From: Companilactobacillus halodurans
Lineage (GTDB): Bacteria; Bacillota; Bacilli; Lactobacillales; Lactobacillaceae
Length of the DNA stretch: 50,257 nucleotides
Assembly: GCF_009600985.1 (NCBI RefSeq)
Contig: NZ_VDFP01000019.1
Span: 1 to 50,257 of the forward strand
Direction of reading: 5' to 3'
Every line of letters begins with the position of its first letter. Within the stretch, counting starts at the first letter, position 1. The position numbers were made by a program, and so were the translations under genes. The notes beneath the pieces were generated by a model. That model was not told where the DNA came from and did not search any database. It saw nothing but the letters and a program-made list of their open reading frames with translations. Below, in pieces: positions 35,333 through 45,861 of this stretch.

Positions 35333-36370
35333 CTACTTAATGAACATCGCATCACCAAAACTGAAGAAACGATACTTCTCCTCAACAGCGTGTTGGTAAG
35401 CGTTCAAAATATTTTCTCGACCAGTAAATGCGGCCACTAGCATAACTAAAGTTGATTTTGGCAAATGGAAATTCGTAATGAATTCATCAACCACTTTCCA
35501 TTGATAGCCCGGTTTAATGAAGATGTCTGTCCAACCACTATCGGCCTTGATTTCGCCATTGAACTTAGTTCCAATCGTCTCCAAGGTTCTGATTGAAGTA
35601 GTTCCAGTCGCTACTATTTTGCCGCCGTTTTTCTTGACGTCATTTAAAGTCTTGGCTGAATCTTCATCCAAACGATAAAATTCTGAATGCATCACATGTT
35701 TATCAACATCAGTTTCAGTCACTGGTCTAAAGGTACCAAGTCCAACGTGCAATGTCACGTAAACTAGTTTGACACCCTTATCTTCAACCTTTTTCAATAA
35801 GTCCTTAGTCCAGTGCAAACCAGCAGTTGGTGCAGCAGCAGAACCATTTTCCTTGGCGTAAACTGTTTGATATCGATCAGGGTCATCAAGTTTTTCTTTG
35901 ATGTAAGGAGGCAAAGGCATTTCACCCAATTGCTCCAAAATCTCCATGAAGATACCTTGATAATGAAATTCAATGATTTTGCCACCATGTTCCAAATTTT
36001 CGAGAACTTCAGCTTCCAATTGATCATCATCGCCAAATTTCACCTTAGTTCCAACTTTGGCACGCTTAGCAGGCTTCATCAAAACTTCCCACTTATCGCC
36101 CTCAATATTATTGAGCAGCAAAACTTCTTCGTGTCCATCAGTGTCTTCTTTGGTTCCATAAAGACGAGCTGGCAAGACACGTGAATTGTTCATAACTAAA
36201 GCATCCCCTGGATTCAAGTAATCCAAGATGTCATAGAAATGCTTATCTTGATACTTTCCTGTTTCATGATCCAAGACTAAAAGTCTCGATTGGTCACGAT
36301 TCTTAATTGGTGTTTGAGCAATTAGTTCTTCCGGCAAGTCGTAATCGAAATCTTCTGTTGATAGTGACAT
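35333..36370 (-). CDS. queA: S-adenosylmethionine:tRNA ribosyltransferase-isomerase
   Basis: A 345-residue QueA that converts preQ1-tRNA to epoxyqueuosine-tRNA using the ribosyl group of SAM. Signatures are [34 protein letters not shown] and the [12 protein letters not shown] motif. ATG 36370 lies nine bases after AAAGGAG; the in-frame TTG 36376 is too close to it. A terminator separates it from ruvB upstream, so it needs its own promoter or leaky readthrough. Confidence 0.95.
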   Translation of the reverse strand: MSLSTEDFDYDLPEELIAQTPIKNRDQSRLLVLDHETGKYQDKHFYDILDYLNPGDALVMNNSRVLPARLYGTKEDTDGHEEVLLLNNIEGDKWEVLMKPAKRAKVGTKVKFGDDDQLEAEVLENLEHGGKIIEFHYQGIFMEILEQLGEMPLPPYIKEKLDDPDRYQTVYAKENGSAAAPTAGLHWTKDLLKKVEDKGVKLVYVTLHVGLGTFRPVTETDVDKHVMHSEFYRLDEDSAKTLNDVKKNGGKIVATGTTSIRTLETIGTKFNGEIKADSGWTDIFIKPGYQWKVVDEFITNFHLPKSTLVMLVAAFTGRENILNAYQHAVEEKYRFFSFGDAMFIK

Positions 36371-36421
36371 ATTCAAAATCTCCTTTAATAACTGGTTTTA
36401 AAACTTTCTTCAGATACGCCA

Positions 36422-36447
36422 AAACGAGCAAATCGCTTTACTCGTTT
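36422..36447 (-). terminator. Terminator at the end of ruvB
   Basis: A 7-bp stem plus three further pairs after one mismatch (36422-36428 with 36441-36447), with T run. The ruvB stop codon is within the stem. Confidence 0.65.
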
Positions 36448-37475
36448 TTTTCAGGGTATGGCATCCCCATATGTTCATAGCCTTTTCTCGTTACAACGCG
36501 ACCCTTGGCAGTTCTCTTCAAGAATCCCATTTGCATCAAGTAAGGTTCATAAACTTCTTCAATTGTTTCTTGATCTTCACCGATATTAGCGGCGATGACC
36601 TTCAAGCCAACAGGACCACCATTATACAATTCAATAATCATCATCAAAATACGACGATCCAAGTGGTCGAGTCCGGCATCGTCAACTTGTAATTGATTCA
36701 AAGCTGACTTTGCCATTTTATAATCAATTGTGTCTTTATTGGCGACTTGAGCAAAATCACGAACTCGCTTCAACAAGCGGTTGGCAATTCTTGGCGTCCC
36801 TCTTGAACGACGAGCAATTTCATGAGCACCCTCTTCGTCAACATTGATATTTAAAACGCTGGCTGAACGAAAGACGATTTTTGCTAATTCATCTATCGTA
36901 TAGTACTCCATTCGTTCAACGATTCCAAACCGATCGCGCAATGGTGCTGAAAGTTTTCCAGCTGCTGTCGTTGCACCAATCAAAGTATAAGGAACTAATT
37001 GGTGATGCAAGGAACGTGATTCGCTGCCTTGACCAACAATGATATCGATATAGAAATCTTCCATAGCTGAATAAAGCACTTCTTCGACTGCACGAGGCAT
37101 TCGGTGAATCTCATCAATAAACAAGACATCGCCTGGTTCAAGTTCATCTAAAACGGCTACTAAGTCACCTGATTTTTCAATTGAAGGACCAGTCGTCGTA
37201 TGGATATTAACGCCCATTTCATTAGCAATAATCATTGCCAAAGTTGTTTTACCTAACCCGGGAGGTCCATATAACAAGACGTGATCCAAAGTTTGTTGCC
37301 GTTGTTTAGCAGCCTTGATATAAACGGCTAATTCTTTTTTAGCCTTTTCTTGACCTAAGTATTGGTCAAAACTTTGGGGACGTAATGTTTGTTCGACAAC
37401 ATCTTCAATGTCATCTAATGAATCTGCATCAGTCAAACGTTCATTATCGTTTTCGCTATTTTCGATTTTTGACAC
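36438..37475 (-). CDS. ruvB: Holliday junction branch migration ATPase RuvB
   Basis: A 345-residue AAA+ motor. Walker [12 protein letters not shown], Walker B FIDEIHRM, sensor region [18 protein letters not shown], and the C-terminal winged helix with [17 protein letters not shown]. It drives branch migration with RuvA at stalled forks and recombination junctions. Start is GTG 37475, immediately downstream of GAAGGGA, which is unusually tight; no better in-frame start exists because a TAG lies just upstream. Follows ruvA by 25 bases. Confidence 0.95.
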   Translation of the reverse strand: MSKIENSENDNERLTDADSLDDIEDVVEQTLRPQSFDQYLGQEKAKKELAVYIKAAKQRQQTLDHVLLYGPPGLGKTTLAMIIANEMGVNIHTTTGPSIEKSGDLVAVLDELEPGDVLFIDEIHRMPRAVEEVLYSAMEDFYIDIIVGQGSESRSLHHQLVPYTLIGATTAAGKLSAPLRDRFGIVERMEYYTIDELAKIVFRSASVLNINVDEEGAHEIARRSRGTPRIANRLLKRVRDFAQVANKDTIDYKMAKSALNQLQVDDAGLDHLDRRILMMIIELYNGGPVGLKVIAANIGEDQETIEEVYEPYLMQMGFLKRTAKGRVVTRKGYEHMGMPYPEKNE

Positions 37476-37500
37476 TCCCTTCTATTTTTAACTATCAATT

Positions 37501-38091
37501 TTACTTACTCAATAATTTTAAACCGGCACGCAAGTATTCATCGGCGGTCTTAAGATTTGTCTTTTCAAGTTGCGATTTGACCTTGCTGATTTCTTTTGGT
37601 GAATAGCCTAAGGAATCTAGAGCAGCTAAGCCATCTTCTAATTCTTGATTGGCAGTAGTTAAGGCCACTGGAGCTTGTCCTAAGGTCATTTGACCTTCAG
37701 ATGTAAATTTGCCTGACAAATCCAAAATAATTTGTTGAGCTGTCTTCTTACCAATTTTAGGAAACTTAGTTAAGAATTTAACATCGTTATTTTCAATCGC
37801 GTGAATCAAGCCTTGCAAGTCTTGCCCAGCCAAAATTGCTAAAGCACTCTTAGGTCCAATTCCAGAAACGCTGATTAGGTGCAAAAAGATATTCTTCTCG
37901 TTCAAGTCATAAAATCCATACAATGCTTGCTCGTTATCACGAACGATCTGTTCGACGAACACACGAGTCTTTTGATTCTCTTCATAGCGATAAGGGTTGG
38001 CAACTTGGACTTTGTAGCCGACTCCGCCAACATCTACCACAATATATGAAGGGGTAACGATTGAAATCAAACCATTTAAATATTCAAACAT
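37501..38091 (-). CDS. ruvA: Holliday junction DNA helicase subunit RuvA
   Basis: A 196-residue junction-binding subunit. OB domain MFEYLNGLI...VVDVGGVGYKV, helix-hairpin-helix pairs in LISVSGIGPKSALAIL and KFPKIGKKTAQQII, an acidic-free linker near 140, and the RuvB-interacting C-terminal three-helix domain with ALDSLGYSPKEI. Three bases downstream of mutL. Confidence 0.95.
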   Translation of the reverse strand: MFEYLNGLISIVTPSYIVVDVGGVGYKVQVANPYRYEENQKTRVFVEQIVRDNEQALYGFYDLNEKNIFLHLISVSGIGPKSALAILAGQDLQGLIHAIENNDVKFLTKFPKIGKKTAQQIILDLSGKFTSEGQMTLGQAPVALTTANQELEDGLAALDSLGYSPKEISKVKSQLEKTNLKTADEYLRAGLKLLSK

Positions 38092-38094
38092 TTT

Positions 38095-40017
38095 TTATTC
38101 ACTCTCTCTAGTATCATGTGGATCTTGAATTCTCTTAAACATTTTTTCCAAATCTTTATTGCTAAATTGTACCAAGACTGGACGGCCATGGGGACAATTA
38201 TAGGGATTTTCTGCTTTAGTCAAATTCTTCAACAATTGGATTGCTTCATTATCAGTCAGATGATGATTAGCTTTGATAGCACGTTTACAGCTCATCATGA
38301 TAGCATTTTTTTCACGGAAACTGGCCACGCTGATTTTAGAATCATTCAATACATAATCGACCATTTCTTTGATAGTCGACTCTTCTTGACCCGGTACGAA
38401 CCATGTTGGATGAGTATTGACGACAAAACTGTTTTGACCAAAGTCATCTAAATACAAGCCGATACTTTCTAACACTGGTTTCTTTTCCTTGATTAAAATA
38501 CTTTCAGAATTAGGATAATCCAAAACTATCGGTACGAGTAATTTTTGTTGATCAGTTGAAACTTTACCAATTTCTTTTCGATAGTATTCGTAATTTACCC
38601 GTTCTTGAGCTGCATGTTGATCAATCAAGTAAAAGCCATCTTGGCTTTCGGCAACTAAATAAGTTCCGTGAATCTGACCAATGTAGCGCAAATCTGGAAA
38701 ACTAGATTCAGCTTTAGTCTCCACTTGCTGAGAACTTTCGACAGTTGAAGTTTGCTTAGAATCTAAGACTTTAACTTTGCTTTCGACTTCATCTTTTAAA
38801 CGTTGATCCCAGGCTTTTAAGTGTTTAGGATCTTTAAAGATTGGCATTCCGTCCATTGGCGTTTCCACTCGTTTTGGAGTTTCGACATTTTTTTGAGCAG
38901 TTGTAGTCAATGGTTCATTAATTTTATCGATAGCTGAGACATCTTGAAAACTGATTTGTTCCGGACGATACGTATCAACTGGCTTAGTTGGTTCTTTTTT
39001 ACCAAGGTTTTTAACGGCATCAGGAATCAAATTTTGATTCGACAGCCGTTTCTTGATGCCCTCACTGATTAAATCAGCAATATGTCCTTCATTTGACAAT
39101 CTGACTTCTTGTTTAGTCGGGTGAACGTTGATATCCATTAAACTAGGATCAAGTTTGATATCAATGACAGCTATCGGAAAACGAGCCACCATCAATTTGG
39201 AACCGTAGCCTCTGATAACAGCGTTAGTTAGTTGGAAATTTTTGATGTAACGTCCATTGAGCATAAATGAGATGTAAGAGCGATTGGACCGCGTCGTATC
39301 GGGTTTTGAAAAGTAGCCTTTGATTTGATAATCGGGGTCAGAATTTTCAAAATCCAACATGTGACTGGCAATCGTGCGTCCATAAATCCCGGCAATGGTT
39401 TGTTGCAAATTATTATTGCCAGAAGTCCAAACTAAATCTTTTCCTTCATGAATCAAACGAAAGGAAATTTCGGGATGTCCCATTGCCAAACGGTCAACGA
39501 TATCAACGATTCGATTCAGTTCGGTATGAAGCGATTTAACGTATTTCAAACGAGCTGGCGTATTGAAGAACATGTCTTCCACTGTCATCGTCGTACCTTT
39601 TGAACGAGCAAAAGTTTCCTTTTTTATTAATTCATTACCAGAAAATTTTGCTCTGACAGCCGACTTGCCATCAGTGCTGGTGACGACGGTCAACTTAGAA
39701 ATAGACGCGATACTTGCTAAGGCTTCACCACGAAACCCGAGCGTTCTAACATTGAACAAATCACGTTCAGTGGAAATCTTACTAGTCGTATGCGGCAAAA
39801 AGGCGACTTCAACGTCATCACTTTCGATTCCTTTACCGTTGTCATTGACTTCGATAAATTTTAAACCAGCTTGTTTGACGGTGATTAAAATCTGTGTTGC
39901 TTTAGCATCGATGGAATTTTCGACCAGCTCTTTGACGACTGATGCGGGGCGTTCAATAACCTCACCAGCAGCAATCTGGTTACTAAGTTCAACTGGCAAT
40001 TCATGAATTAAACCCAA
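38095..40017 (-). CDS. mutL: DNA mismatch repair protein MutL
   Basis: A 640-residue GHL ATPase. N-terminal motifs are ELVENSIDA, DNGKGI, and LGFRGEALASI; the C-terminal endonuclease site is DQHAAQERVNYE, matching DQHA(X)2E(X)4E, with the zinc-coordinating CKRAIKANHHL and CPHGRP. The protein is therefore the nicking type used by organisms without MutH. Fifteen bases downstream of mutS and three upstream of ruvA. Confidence 0.96.
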   Translation of the reverse strand: MGLIHELPVELSNQIAAGEVIERPASVVKELVENSIDAKATQILITVKQAGLKFIEVNDNGKGIESDDVEVAFLPHTTSKISTERDLFNVRTLGFRGEALASIASISKLTVVTSTDGKSAVRAKFSGNELIKKETFARSKGTTMTVEDMFFNTPARLKYVKSLHTELNRIVDIVDRLAMGHPEISFRLIHEGKDLVWTSGNNNLQQTIAGIYGRTIASHMLDFENSDPDYQIKGYFSKPDTTRSNRSYISFMLNGRYIKNFQLTNAVIRGYGSKLMVARFPIAVIDIKLDPSLMDINVHPTKQEVRLSNEGHIADLISEGIKKRLSNQNLIPDAVKNLGKKEPTKPVDTYRPEQISFQDVSAIDKINEPLTTTAQKNVETPKRVETPMDGMPIFKDPKHLKAWDQRLKDEVESKVKVLDSKQTSTVESSQQVETKAESSFPDLRYIGQIHGTYLVAESQDGFYLIDQHAAQERVNYEYYRKEIGKVSTDQQKLLVPIVLDYPNSESILIKEKKPVLESIGLYLDDFGQNSFVVNTHPTWFVPGQEESTIKEMVDYVLNDSKISVASFREKNAIMMSCKRAIKANHHLTDNEAIQLLKNLTKAENPYNCPHGRPVLVQFSNKDLEKMFKRIQDPHDTRESE

Positions 40018-40032
40018 AATTTTCCACCTTCT

Positions 40033-42672
40033 CTACTTTAATTTTTTCTGCCACTTGTAAATCAAGTTAATGGCTTCAATTGGCGTGACACCCATTAAAT
40101 CTTCATTGGTTAATTCTTTAATAATTTGACTCTCCTTAGATGAGAGTTTTTTAGGAGCTTTCGGTTCTGGGAAAAGCGATAATTGCGTATCGTCAGCTGT
40201 TGGTGCTGGCTCTTCCACTTTTAACGTCTCCTCTTTTTCCGGCTTCTTTTCTGGTACTTCAATTGGCTCTGCTTCTTCTTCTGAAAGAGTCGTATGAACA
40301 GAGGTTTTCTCAAGGTTATTTAAAATCTTGCTAGCCCGAGTCAAAACATCATCTGGTAAACCGGCTAGTTTAGCTACGTGAATACCGTAAGATTTATCAG
40401 CTGGTCCAGGTAAGACTTTGTGCAAGAAGACTAAATCGCCATTTTCTTCTGAAGCGTCAACGTGAACATTACGTAATCCTGGCAACTGACTTTCTAATTC
40501 CGTCAATTCATGATAGTGGGTTGAAAACATCGTCATTGCTTTAACATTCTTGTCGATATATTCAATGATAGCTTGAGCTAACGCCATGCCATCATAAGTG
40601 GCTGTTCCTCGACCAATTTCATCGAAGATAATCAAACTATTAGCTGTGGCATTCTTTAAAGCATCATTAGCTTCACGCATCTCGACCATGAAAGTACTGT
40701 CACCGGAAATTAAATCATCAGCGGCACCGATTCTCGTAAAGATGTGATCAAAAATTGGCATCTTGGCTGACTCTGCTGGTACAAAACAACCGATTTGAGC
40801 CATGATAACAGTCAAGGCTAATTGACGCATATAAGTACTTTTACCAGACATATTAGGTCCAGTTATCAACAGGATGTCGGTTGAATCATCAAAATTAACA
40901 TCGTTTGGAATATAGCTATTGTTGCTCAAGACTTTTTCCACAACGGGGTGACGACCATTTTTAATGTCTAATTGATGACCTTCGATAAAAGTAGGTGCGA
41001 CATAGTGGTAGTCTTCACTGACCACCGCAAAACTTTGGAGAACATCTAATTGAGATAAAATATTAGCTAAAGCTTGGATGCGGCGAATTTGGTCTTTGAT
41101 TTGTTTTCTGATTTTATCGAACAAATGATATTCCAAACTCTTGGACTTTTCTTCAGCTTCAAGAATCAAGCTTTCCTTTTCCTTTAATTCAGGCGTGATA
41201 TAACGCTCAGCATTGACCAGTGTCTGCTTTCTTTGATAACGATCTTCGGGGACTTTGTCGATATTAGCCCGACTAACTTCGATGTAATAGCCAAAAACTT
41301 TATTGTAGCCAATTTTGAGATTATTAATACCAGTCTCTTCTTGTTCCTTAGCTTTTAAAGTTGCCAGCCATTGCTTGCCATTTTTGGAAGCATCGAGATA
41401 TTTATCAAGTTGTTCATCAAAGCCCTCTTTAATCAAGCCACCGCCAGTTACAGAAATTGGAGCTGCTTCAACGATTGCCTTGTCGATAAGTTCTCTAATG
41501 TCAGCTACTTCGTCGATTTTTTCCACAAATGCTGTCAATTCATCGTCACCGATATCTAAGAGAATCGATTTAATCTCTGGGACTTGTTCTAATGATGTCT
41601 TTAATTGAATCAAATCACGTCCATTGACGGTCCCATAAGCTACTCGACCGGCTAAACGTTCCAAATCATAGACTTTAGTTAAGTAGTCTTGGAAAGATGA
41701 ACGTTGGAAATAATTGTCCAAAAAGACTTGCACGAAATGTTGACGACGTTTTAACTTATCCACGCTCACTAAAGGACGAGCTACCCATTGTTTTAACAAA
41801 CGGCTTCCCATAGCAGTTTTAGTTTCATCTAACAGCCACAAAAGCGTTCCTGATTTTTTATTAGTGCGCATGTTCTTGAACAGTTCCAAGTTGCTTTGAG
41901 CCGAGTGATCCATGGCTAAATATGCCGAAATCTCATAAGGTTGAGCGGCTTTTAAATGGTCTAGTGAACGCATTTGTGTCTTAATCAGATAACTTATCAA
42001 CAACTTAACGGTTGAAACTTCTTGGTCAGAAGTGACTTGTGAAAAGTCGAAACTGTAGTTTTCTTCCAATTCATCTAGCTTAGAAATTAAAATGCCTAGT
42101 TTGCGTAATTTATCGAGATACTTTTGAGGGAAAGTGCCATAAACCACTGTTTCTTTGGTATCAAGGTTTTGCAATTCATTGGTCAAATCTAATTGTGTGG
42201 AAACAGAAGTTACTTTGACTTCACCTGTTGATAAGTCGGCGTAAGCTAAACCAAATTTTCCATTGTTAGCTGTAATTGCGGTGATGTAATTATTTTCCTT
42301 AGCTTGGTCAGTCTTGTCCATGATGGTACCTGGTGTGACAACACGAGTAACGCCACGTTTGACCATTTTGCCTTGAGCATCAGCAGGATTTTCTAACTGG
42401 TCGCAAACGGCAACTTTGTAGCCTTTATCCACAAGCGTGTCAATATAGCCTTCGATTGCATGGTGCGGCACTCCACACATTGGGATGCCTTCGTCAGCTT
42501 TTTTATTGCGAGATGTCAGCGTCAATTCCAAGATTTGAGAACCCTTGACGGCATCGTCATAGAACATTTCATAAAAATCACCAACTCGATATAACAAAAA
42601 AGCATCTGGGTATTGTTTCTTATACTCCAGATATTGCTCCATCATTGGCGTTTCTTTAGTTTTTTGTGGCAT
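40033..42672 (-). CDS. mutS: DNA mismatch repair protein MutS
   Basis: An 879-residue mismatch sensor. The mismatch-binding Phe-x-Glu is in [15 protein letters not shown], the ATPase has [30 protein letters not shown] and FSTHYHEL. The C-terminal ~70 residues are acidic and end with the tetramerisation-like helix. The length is full and no interruptions are seen. It lies between ymdB and mutL. Confidence 0.97.
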   Translation of the reverse strand: MPQKTKETPMMEQYLEYKKQYPDAFLLYRVGDFYEMFYDDAVKGSQILELTLTSRNKKADEGIPMCGVPHHAIEGYIDTLVDKGYKVAVCDQLENPADAQGKMVKRGVTRVVTPGTIMDKTDQAKENNYITAITANNGKFGLAYADLSTGEVKVTSVSTQLDLTNELQNLDTKETVVYGTFPQKYLDKLRKLGILISKLDELEENYSFDFSQVTSDQEVSTVKLLISYLIKTQMRSLDHLKAAQPYEISAYLAMDHSAQSNLELFKNMRTNKKSGTLLWLLDETKTAMGSRLLKQWVARPLVSVDKLKRRQHFVQVFLDNYFQRSSFQDYLTKVYDLERLAGRVAYGTVNGRDLIQLKTSLEQVPEIKSILLDIGDDELTAFVEKIDEVADIRELIDKAIVEAAPISVTGGGLIKEGFDEQLDKYLDASKNGKQWLATLKAKEQEETGINNLKIGYNKVFGYYIEVSRANIDKVPEDRYQRKQTLVNAERYITPELKEKESLILEAEEKSKSLEYHLFDKIRKQIKDQIRRIQALANILSQLDVLQSFAVVSEDYHYVAPTFIEGHQLDIKNGRHPVVEKVLSNNSYIPNDVNFDDSTDILLITGPNMSGKSTYMRQLALTVIMAQIGCFVPAESAKMPIFDHIFTRIGAADDLISGDSTFMVEMREANDALKNATANSLIIFDEIGRGTATYDGMALAQAIIEYIDKNVKAMTMFSTHYHELTELESQLPGLRNVHVDASEENGDLVFLHKVLPGPADKSYGIHVAKLAGLPDDVLTRASKILNNLEKTSVHTTLSEEEAEPIEVPEKKPEKEETLKVEEPAPTADDTQLSLFPEPKAPKKLSSKESQIIKELTNEDLMGVTPIEAINLIYKWQKKLK

Positions 42673-42696
42673 GAATTCCCTCCACTTATTTTTTAG

Positions 42697-43500
42697 TTAA
42701 TTTAGAAAATTTTGATTATTTGGTGTGATGACGTAATTCTTAATACTACGAGCGTAGTTGGTTTTATCATTTATTTCAACGACGCAGAAATTGATTTGCA
42801 TGCGACCATCTTCATCGACGTCAAATTTGTTTGGTCTTTGAGTGAGGAAACGGTTGATAATAGGTTCCTTTTTGTCACCAAGAATCCCATCATATGAACC
42901 AGTCATTCCGACATCTGTTAACAAAGCTGTTTGTTTGTTGATAACCTGTGCATCATTTGTTTGGACGTGTGTATGCGTTCCAACAACCGCTGAAACTCGT
43001 CCAACCATGTAGTTGGCAAAAGCAATTTTTTCACTTGTTGTTTCAGCATGGAAGTCTACAAATTTTATGGCATCCTTGTCCAATTTGTCAATTAACTTGT
43101 CAGCAGCAATAAATGGATTATCGAGCGGCTGCATCAAAGCAGTTCCTTGCATATTGATGACATCAACTTTTTTACCATTAACGTTAATTTCAATGTAGCC
43201 TCTTCCAGGAACGTGGTCCCCAGAAAAGTTGTACGGACGCAAAATATTTTTCTTGGGATCATCAATGAAATCCAAGACTTCGCGTTTATCCCAGCTATGA
43301 TTTCCACCGGACACGATATCAGCACCAGCACGAGTAATCTTTTGATAGTCTGGTTCTTTGATACCTTTGCCACCAGCGGCATTTTCACCATTAACAATCG
43401 TTAATTGTGGCTTTACCCTCTTTTTAATCTCAGGTAAATATGTTTCTATAGCTTTAATGCCGACAGAGCCGACGACATCTCCTACGAAGAGTATTTTCAT
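42697..43500 (-). CDS. ymdB: YmdB family metallophosphoesterase (2',3'-cyclic nucleotide phosphodiesterase)
   Basis: A 267-residue phosphoesterase of the TIGR00282 family. Metal ligands: FVGDVVG, NGENAAGGKGI, SGGNHSWD, DFHAETTSEK and GTHTHVQT. In Bacillus YmdB is a cyclic nucleotide phosphodiesterase influencing biofilm and sporulation; the role in lactobacilli is unknown. First gene of the ymdB-mutS-mutL-ruvA-ruvB run; upstream TACAAT and a hairpin (43561-43580) are in the divergent region. Confidence 0.92.
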   Translation of the reverse strand: MKILFVGDVVGSVGIKAIETYLPEIKKRVKPQLTIVNGENAAGGKGIKEPDYQKITRAGADIVSGGNHSWDKREVLDFIDDPKKNILRPYNFSGDHVPGRGYIEINVNGKKVDVINMQGTALMQPLDNPFIAADKLIDKLDKDAIKFVDFHAETTSEKIAFANYMVGRVSAVVGTHTHVQTNDAQVINKQTALLTDVGMTGSYDGILGDKKEPIINRFLTQRPNKFDVDEDGRMQINFCVVEINDKTNYARSIKNYVITPNNQNFLN

Positions 43501-43560
43501 TACGTTTTTATCCCCAATCTTTACCTATGATATTGTATCAATTTTAGCAGAAATTAAAAA

Positions 43561-43580
43561 GACCAGACGAACGTCTGGTC
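43561..43580 (-). terminator. Isolated hairpin upstream of ymdB
   Basis: A perfect 9-bp GC-rich stem (43561-43569 with 43572-43580) followed on the minus strand by five T. It has the form of a leftward terminator, but no leftward gene lies upstream of it. Confidence 0.55.
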
Positions 43581-43629
43581 GGTTTATTTTGAATTTTAAT
43601 TTAGCTGCCGATTCCTCATCAAATTTACT

Positions 43630-43658
43630 TTTACTCGATCAAAGAAAACAGGTATTAT
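43630..43658 (+). promoter_or_regulatory. Promoter of the DUF2075-MazG operon
   Basis: TTTACT (43630-43635) and TATTAT (43653-43658) with a 17-base spacer, 31 bases before ATG 43690. Confidence 0.6.
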
Positions 43659-43689
43659 GATCTTAAAATCAAATAAGGGAATCTAAACA

Positions 43690-45459
43690 ATGGATAAAGA
43701 TATTTCGTCACCAATCATTGAAGAAATTAATTATGATAATGACTCTTTGACTGAGCTTGAAAAGAAAATAAATTCAACTGATAAATCAAAGCTCTTATTC
43801 AGGTATCCAACTATTTATATCGTCAACGAGAAAACTAATTCTAAGAAAAATCAAAAATCATTTGACAATTATTCTGTTTACGTCGGTGAAACTAATGATA
43901 TAAAACGTAGAACCAATGAACATCTTCAAATCGATTCAAAGGAAAGTAAATTTTGGAAAGATATTGAACAATCTAATAGTGCTGAAATGTTTTTGATAGG
44001 ACACAGCCACTTCAATAAATCATTAACTTTAGACATTGAAAACCGTTTGATGCACTATATGTCAGGAATAGATTCTGTCAAAAGTATTTCCAATAAAAGG
44101 TCGAATCAGCAAGATGAGTATTATACATCTAATGAACTAGATAGTATTTTTCAAAAAATCTGGACTGGTTTGAGAAATAAAAAAGAACACCTTTTTCCAC
44201 CACTAAACGTTATAAAAGATTCCGCCATTTTCAAAGCATCGCCCTTTCATAAATTAACAATTGAACAGTTTAAAGCTAAGGACCAAATTCTTGCCAAAAT
44301 TGAAGAAGCACTGAATCGCAATAAAAGCGGTCAATTAATTTTAGTAACTGGTGAAGCTGGTGCTGGAAAAACCGTTTTGTTAAGTAACCTATTCTACGAA
44401 TTATTTCAATTATCGGCTAAGGACAGCGATAATGTTATTTTGAGAAATAAAACCGAAACCTTGCTAGTCAATCATGAACAACAATTGAAAGTTTATCAAC
44501 AGATTGCAGAGAAATTAGGATTATCAAAAGGAAAAAACAAATCAATAGTTAATAAACCTACTAATTTTATTACCCATCACTCTGTAGATAAAAAAGTAGA
44601 TATTTTATTAGTAGACGAAGCTCATTTACTTTGGACGCAGGGCAAGCAATCATATCAAGGTAAAAATCAATTAGCTGATTTATTGCAAAGAGCCAAAGTA
44701 GTCGTTGCTGTGTTCGATCCAAATCAGATTCTCACAACTGAAGAATATTGGGATGAAAATCAACTTACTAAATTAAAGCTTGATGCTCATGCCAAAAATA
44801 ATTTGATTGAATTAAAAAATCAGATGCGTATCAATGGGAATGCTGACACTGTGAGTTGGATTAGAAATTTGATTGACAAACAATCTATTTCTAACATTCC
44901 TTTTGATGACCAGTATGATTTAAAAATTTTATCATCTCCTGAAAAACTTTATCAAGCCATAAAAACAAAATCTGAAAATCAAGATTCCGGTATTTCTCGG
45001 CTTCTCGCAACTTTTGATTGGAAATATATCAACGGGAAAAAAGATGAGAATGGAGATTTATGGCAAGTTAAAATCAATGATTTCTCAATGCCTTGGAATT
45101 TACAATTGCCAAAAGTAAAGAAGACAAAAAATTTAGCTTGGGCTGAACAGGAACAAACGATTGATGAAATTGGTTCAACTTTTACTATCCAAGGATTCGA
45201 TTTGAATTATGCAGGTGTCATTATCGGACCCTCAGTGAAATATCAAAATGGGAAAATTGTTTTTGATAAAACTGCTAGTAAAAATCGTAAAGCGACCCAG
45301 AGAAGAAGTTTCCAAGGACAAAAGATTGATAATTCCAATGAATTCTTGAAAAACGAATTAAATGTTCTTTTAACGCGTGGAGTCAATGGCCTTTATATCT
45401 TCGCCGTTGACGATGCTTTGCAACAAAAACTCTTAGAAGCACAGAAAGGATCGATTTAA
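43690..45459 (+). CDS. GIY-YIG nuclease fused to a DUF2075 helicase-like ATPase
   Basis: A 589-residue two-domain protein. Residues ~35-130 resemble a GIY-YIG nuclease: TIYIVNE (GIY strand), SVYVGETNDIKRRTNEH (YIG, catalytic Arg and His) and the metal Glu in LDIENRLMHYM. Residues ~205-585 form a DUF2075 superfamily-1-type ATPase with Walker A GEAGAGKTVLLSN, Walker B ILLVDEAHLLW, LKNQMRING, GFDLNYAGVIIGP and a motif VI-like NVLLTRGVNGLYIF. All ATPase motifs look intact. One base separates it from the MazG-like gene. A nucleic-acid-processing or defence role is plausible but not established. Confidence 0.85.
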   Translation: MDKDISSPIIEEINYDNDSLTELEKKINSTDKSKLLFRYPTIYIVNEKTNSKKNQKSFDNYSVYVGETNDIKRRTNEHLQIDSKESKFWKDIEQSNSAEMFLIGHSHFNKSLTLDIENRLMHYMSGIDSVKSISNKRSNQQDEYYTSNELDSIFQKIWTGLRNKKEHLFPPLNVIKDSAIFKASPFHKLTIEQFKAKDQILAKIEEALNRNKSGQLILVTGEAGAGKTVLLSNLFYELFQLSAKDSDNVILRNKTETLLVNHEQQLKVYQQIAEKLGLSKGKNKSIVNKPTNFITHHSVDKKVDILLVDEAHLLWTQGKQSYQGKNQLADLLQRAKVVVAVFDPNQILTTEEYWDENQLTKLKLDAHAKNNLIELKNQMRINGNADTVSWIRNLIDKQSISNIPFDDQYDLKILSSPEKLYQAIKTKSENQDSGISRLLATFDWKYINGKKDENGDLWQVKINDFSMPWNLQLPKVKKTKNLAWAEQEQTIDEIGSTFTIQGFDLNYAGVIIGPSVKYQNGKIVFDKTASKNRKATQRRSFQGQKIDNSNEFLKNELNVLLTRGVNGLYIFAVDDALQQKLLEAQKGSI

Positions 45460-45460
45460 T

Positions 45461-45799
45461 ATGTCAAATACTATGGATAAAGTCAATAAATTTCGTGACG
45501 ACCGCAATTGGAGAAAATTTCATAACGAAAAGGATTTAGCCATTTCCATTTCTTTAGAGACTTCCGAGTTATTGGAATTATTCCAATGGAAAAAATCTCA
45601 AGAGGTCGTCGATAAAAAGCCTGATAAAATTAAAGAAGAACTAGCTGATGTTTTGATTTATTCGTATATGATGGCTGATAATATGAACTTTGATATTGAC
45701 GAAATAATGGCTGAGAAGCTCAAAAAGGATAGTGAAAAATATCCTGTGGATAAAAGTTTCGGTAATAATAAAAAATACACTGAACTCAAAAACAATTAA
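45461..45799 (+). CDS. MazG-like nucleotide pyrophosphohydrolase
   Basis: A 112-residue all-alpha NTP pyrophosphatase of the MazG/iMazG type. The metal motif is ETSELLELFQW followed by EELADVLIYSYMM (ExxE...ExxD arrangement). The family hydrolyses dCTP, dUTP or modified nucleotides. Translationally coupled to the DUF2075 gene (one-base gap; its ATG overlaps the upstream coding end region). A strong terminator ends the two-gene operon. Confidence 0.88.
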   Translation: MSNTMDKVNKFRDDRNWRKFHNEKDLAISISLETSELLELFQWKKSQEVVDKKPDKIKEELADVLIYSYMMADNMNFDIDEIMAEKLKKDSEKYPVDKSFGNNKKYTELKNN

Positions 45800-45810
45800 T
45801 TACCAAATTT

Positions 45811-45857
45811 AAAATGGAGTTACAAATTGATGAAATCTCAATTTGTAACTCCATTTT
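45811..45857. terminator. Bidirectional terminator between the MazG-like gene and the DUF554 gene
   Basis: A perfect 20-bp stem (45811-45830 with 45838-45857) and seven-base loop, with A/T flanks on both sides. Confidence 0.94.
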
Positions 45858-45861
45858 TTAC

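Noticed and set aside
39563..40006. 147-codon frame antisense to the start of mutL
   Set aside because: Shadow of a strongly conserved MutL coding region, no ribosome binding site and a Ser/Thr/Leu-biased translation typical of reverse-strand frames.
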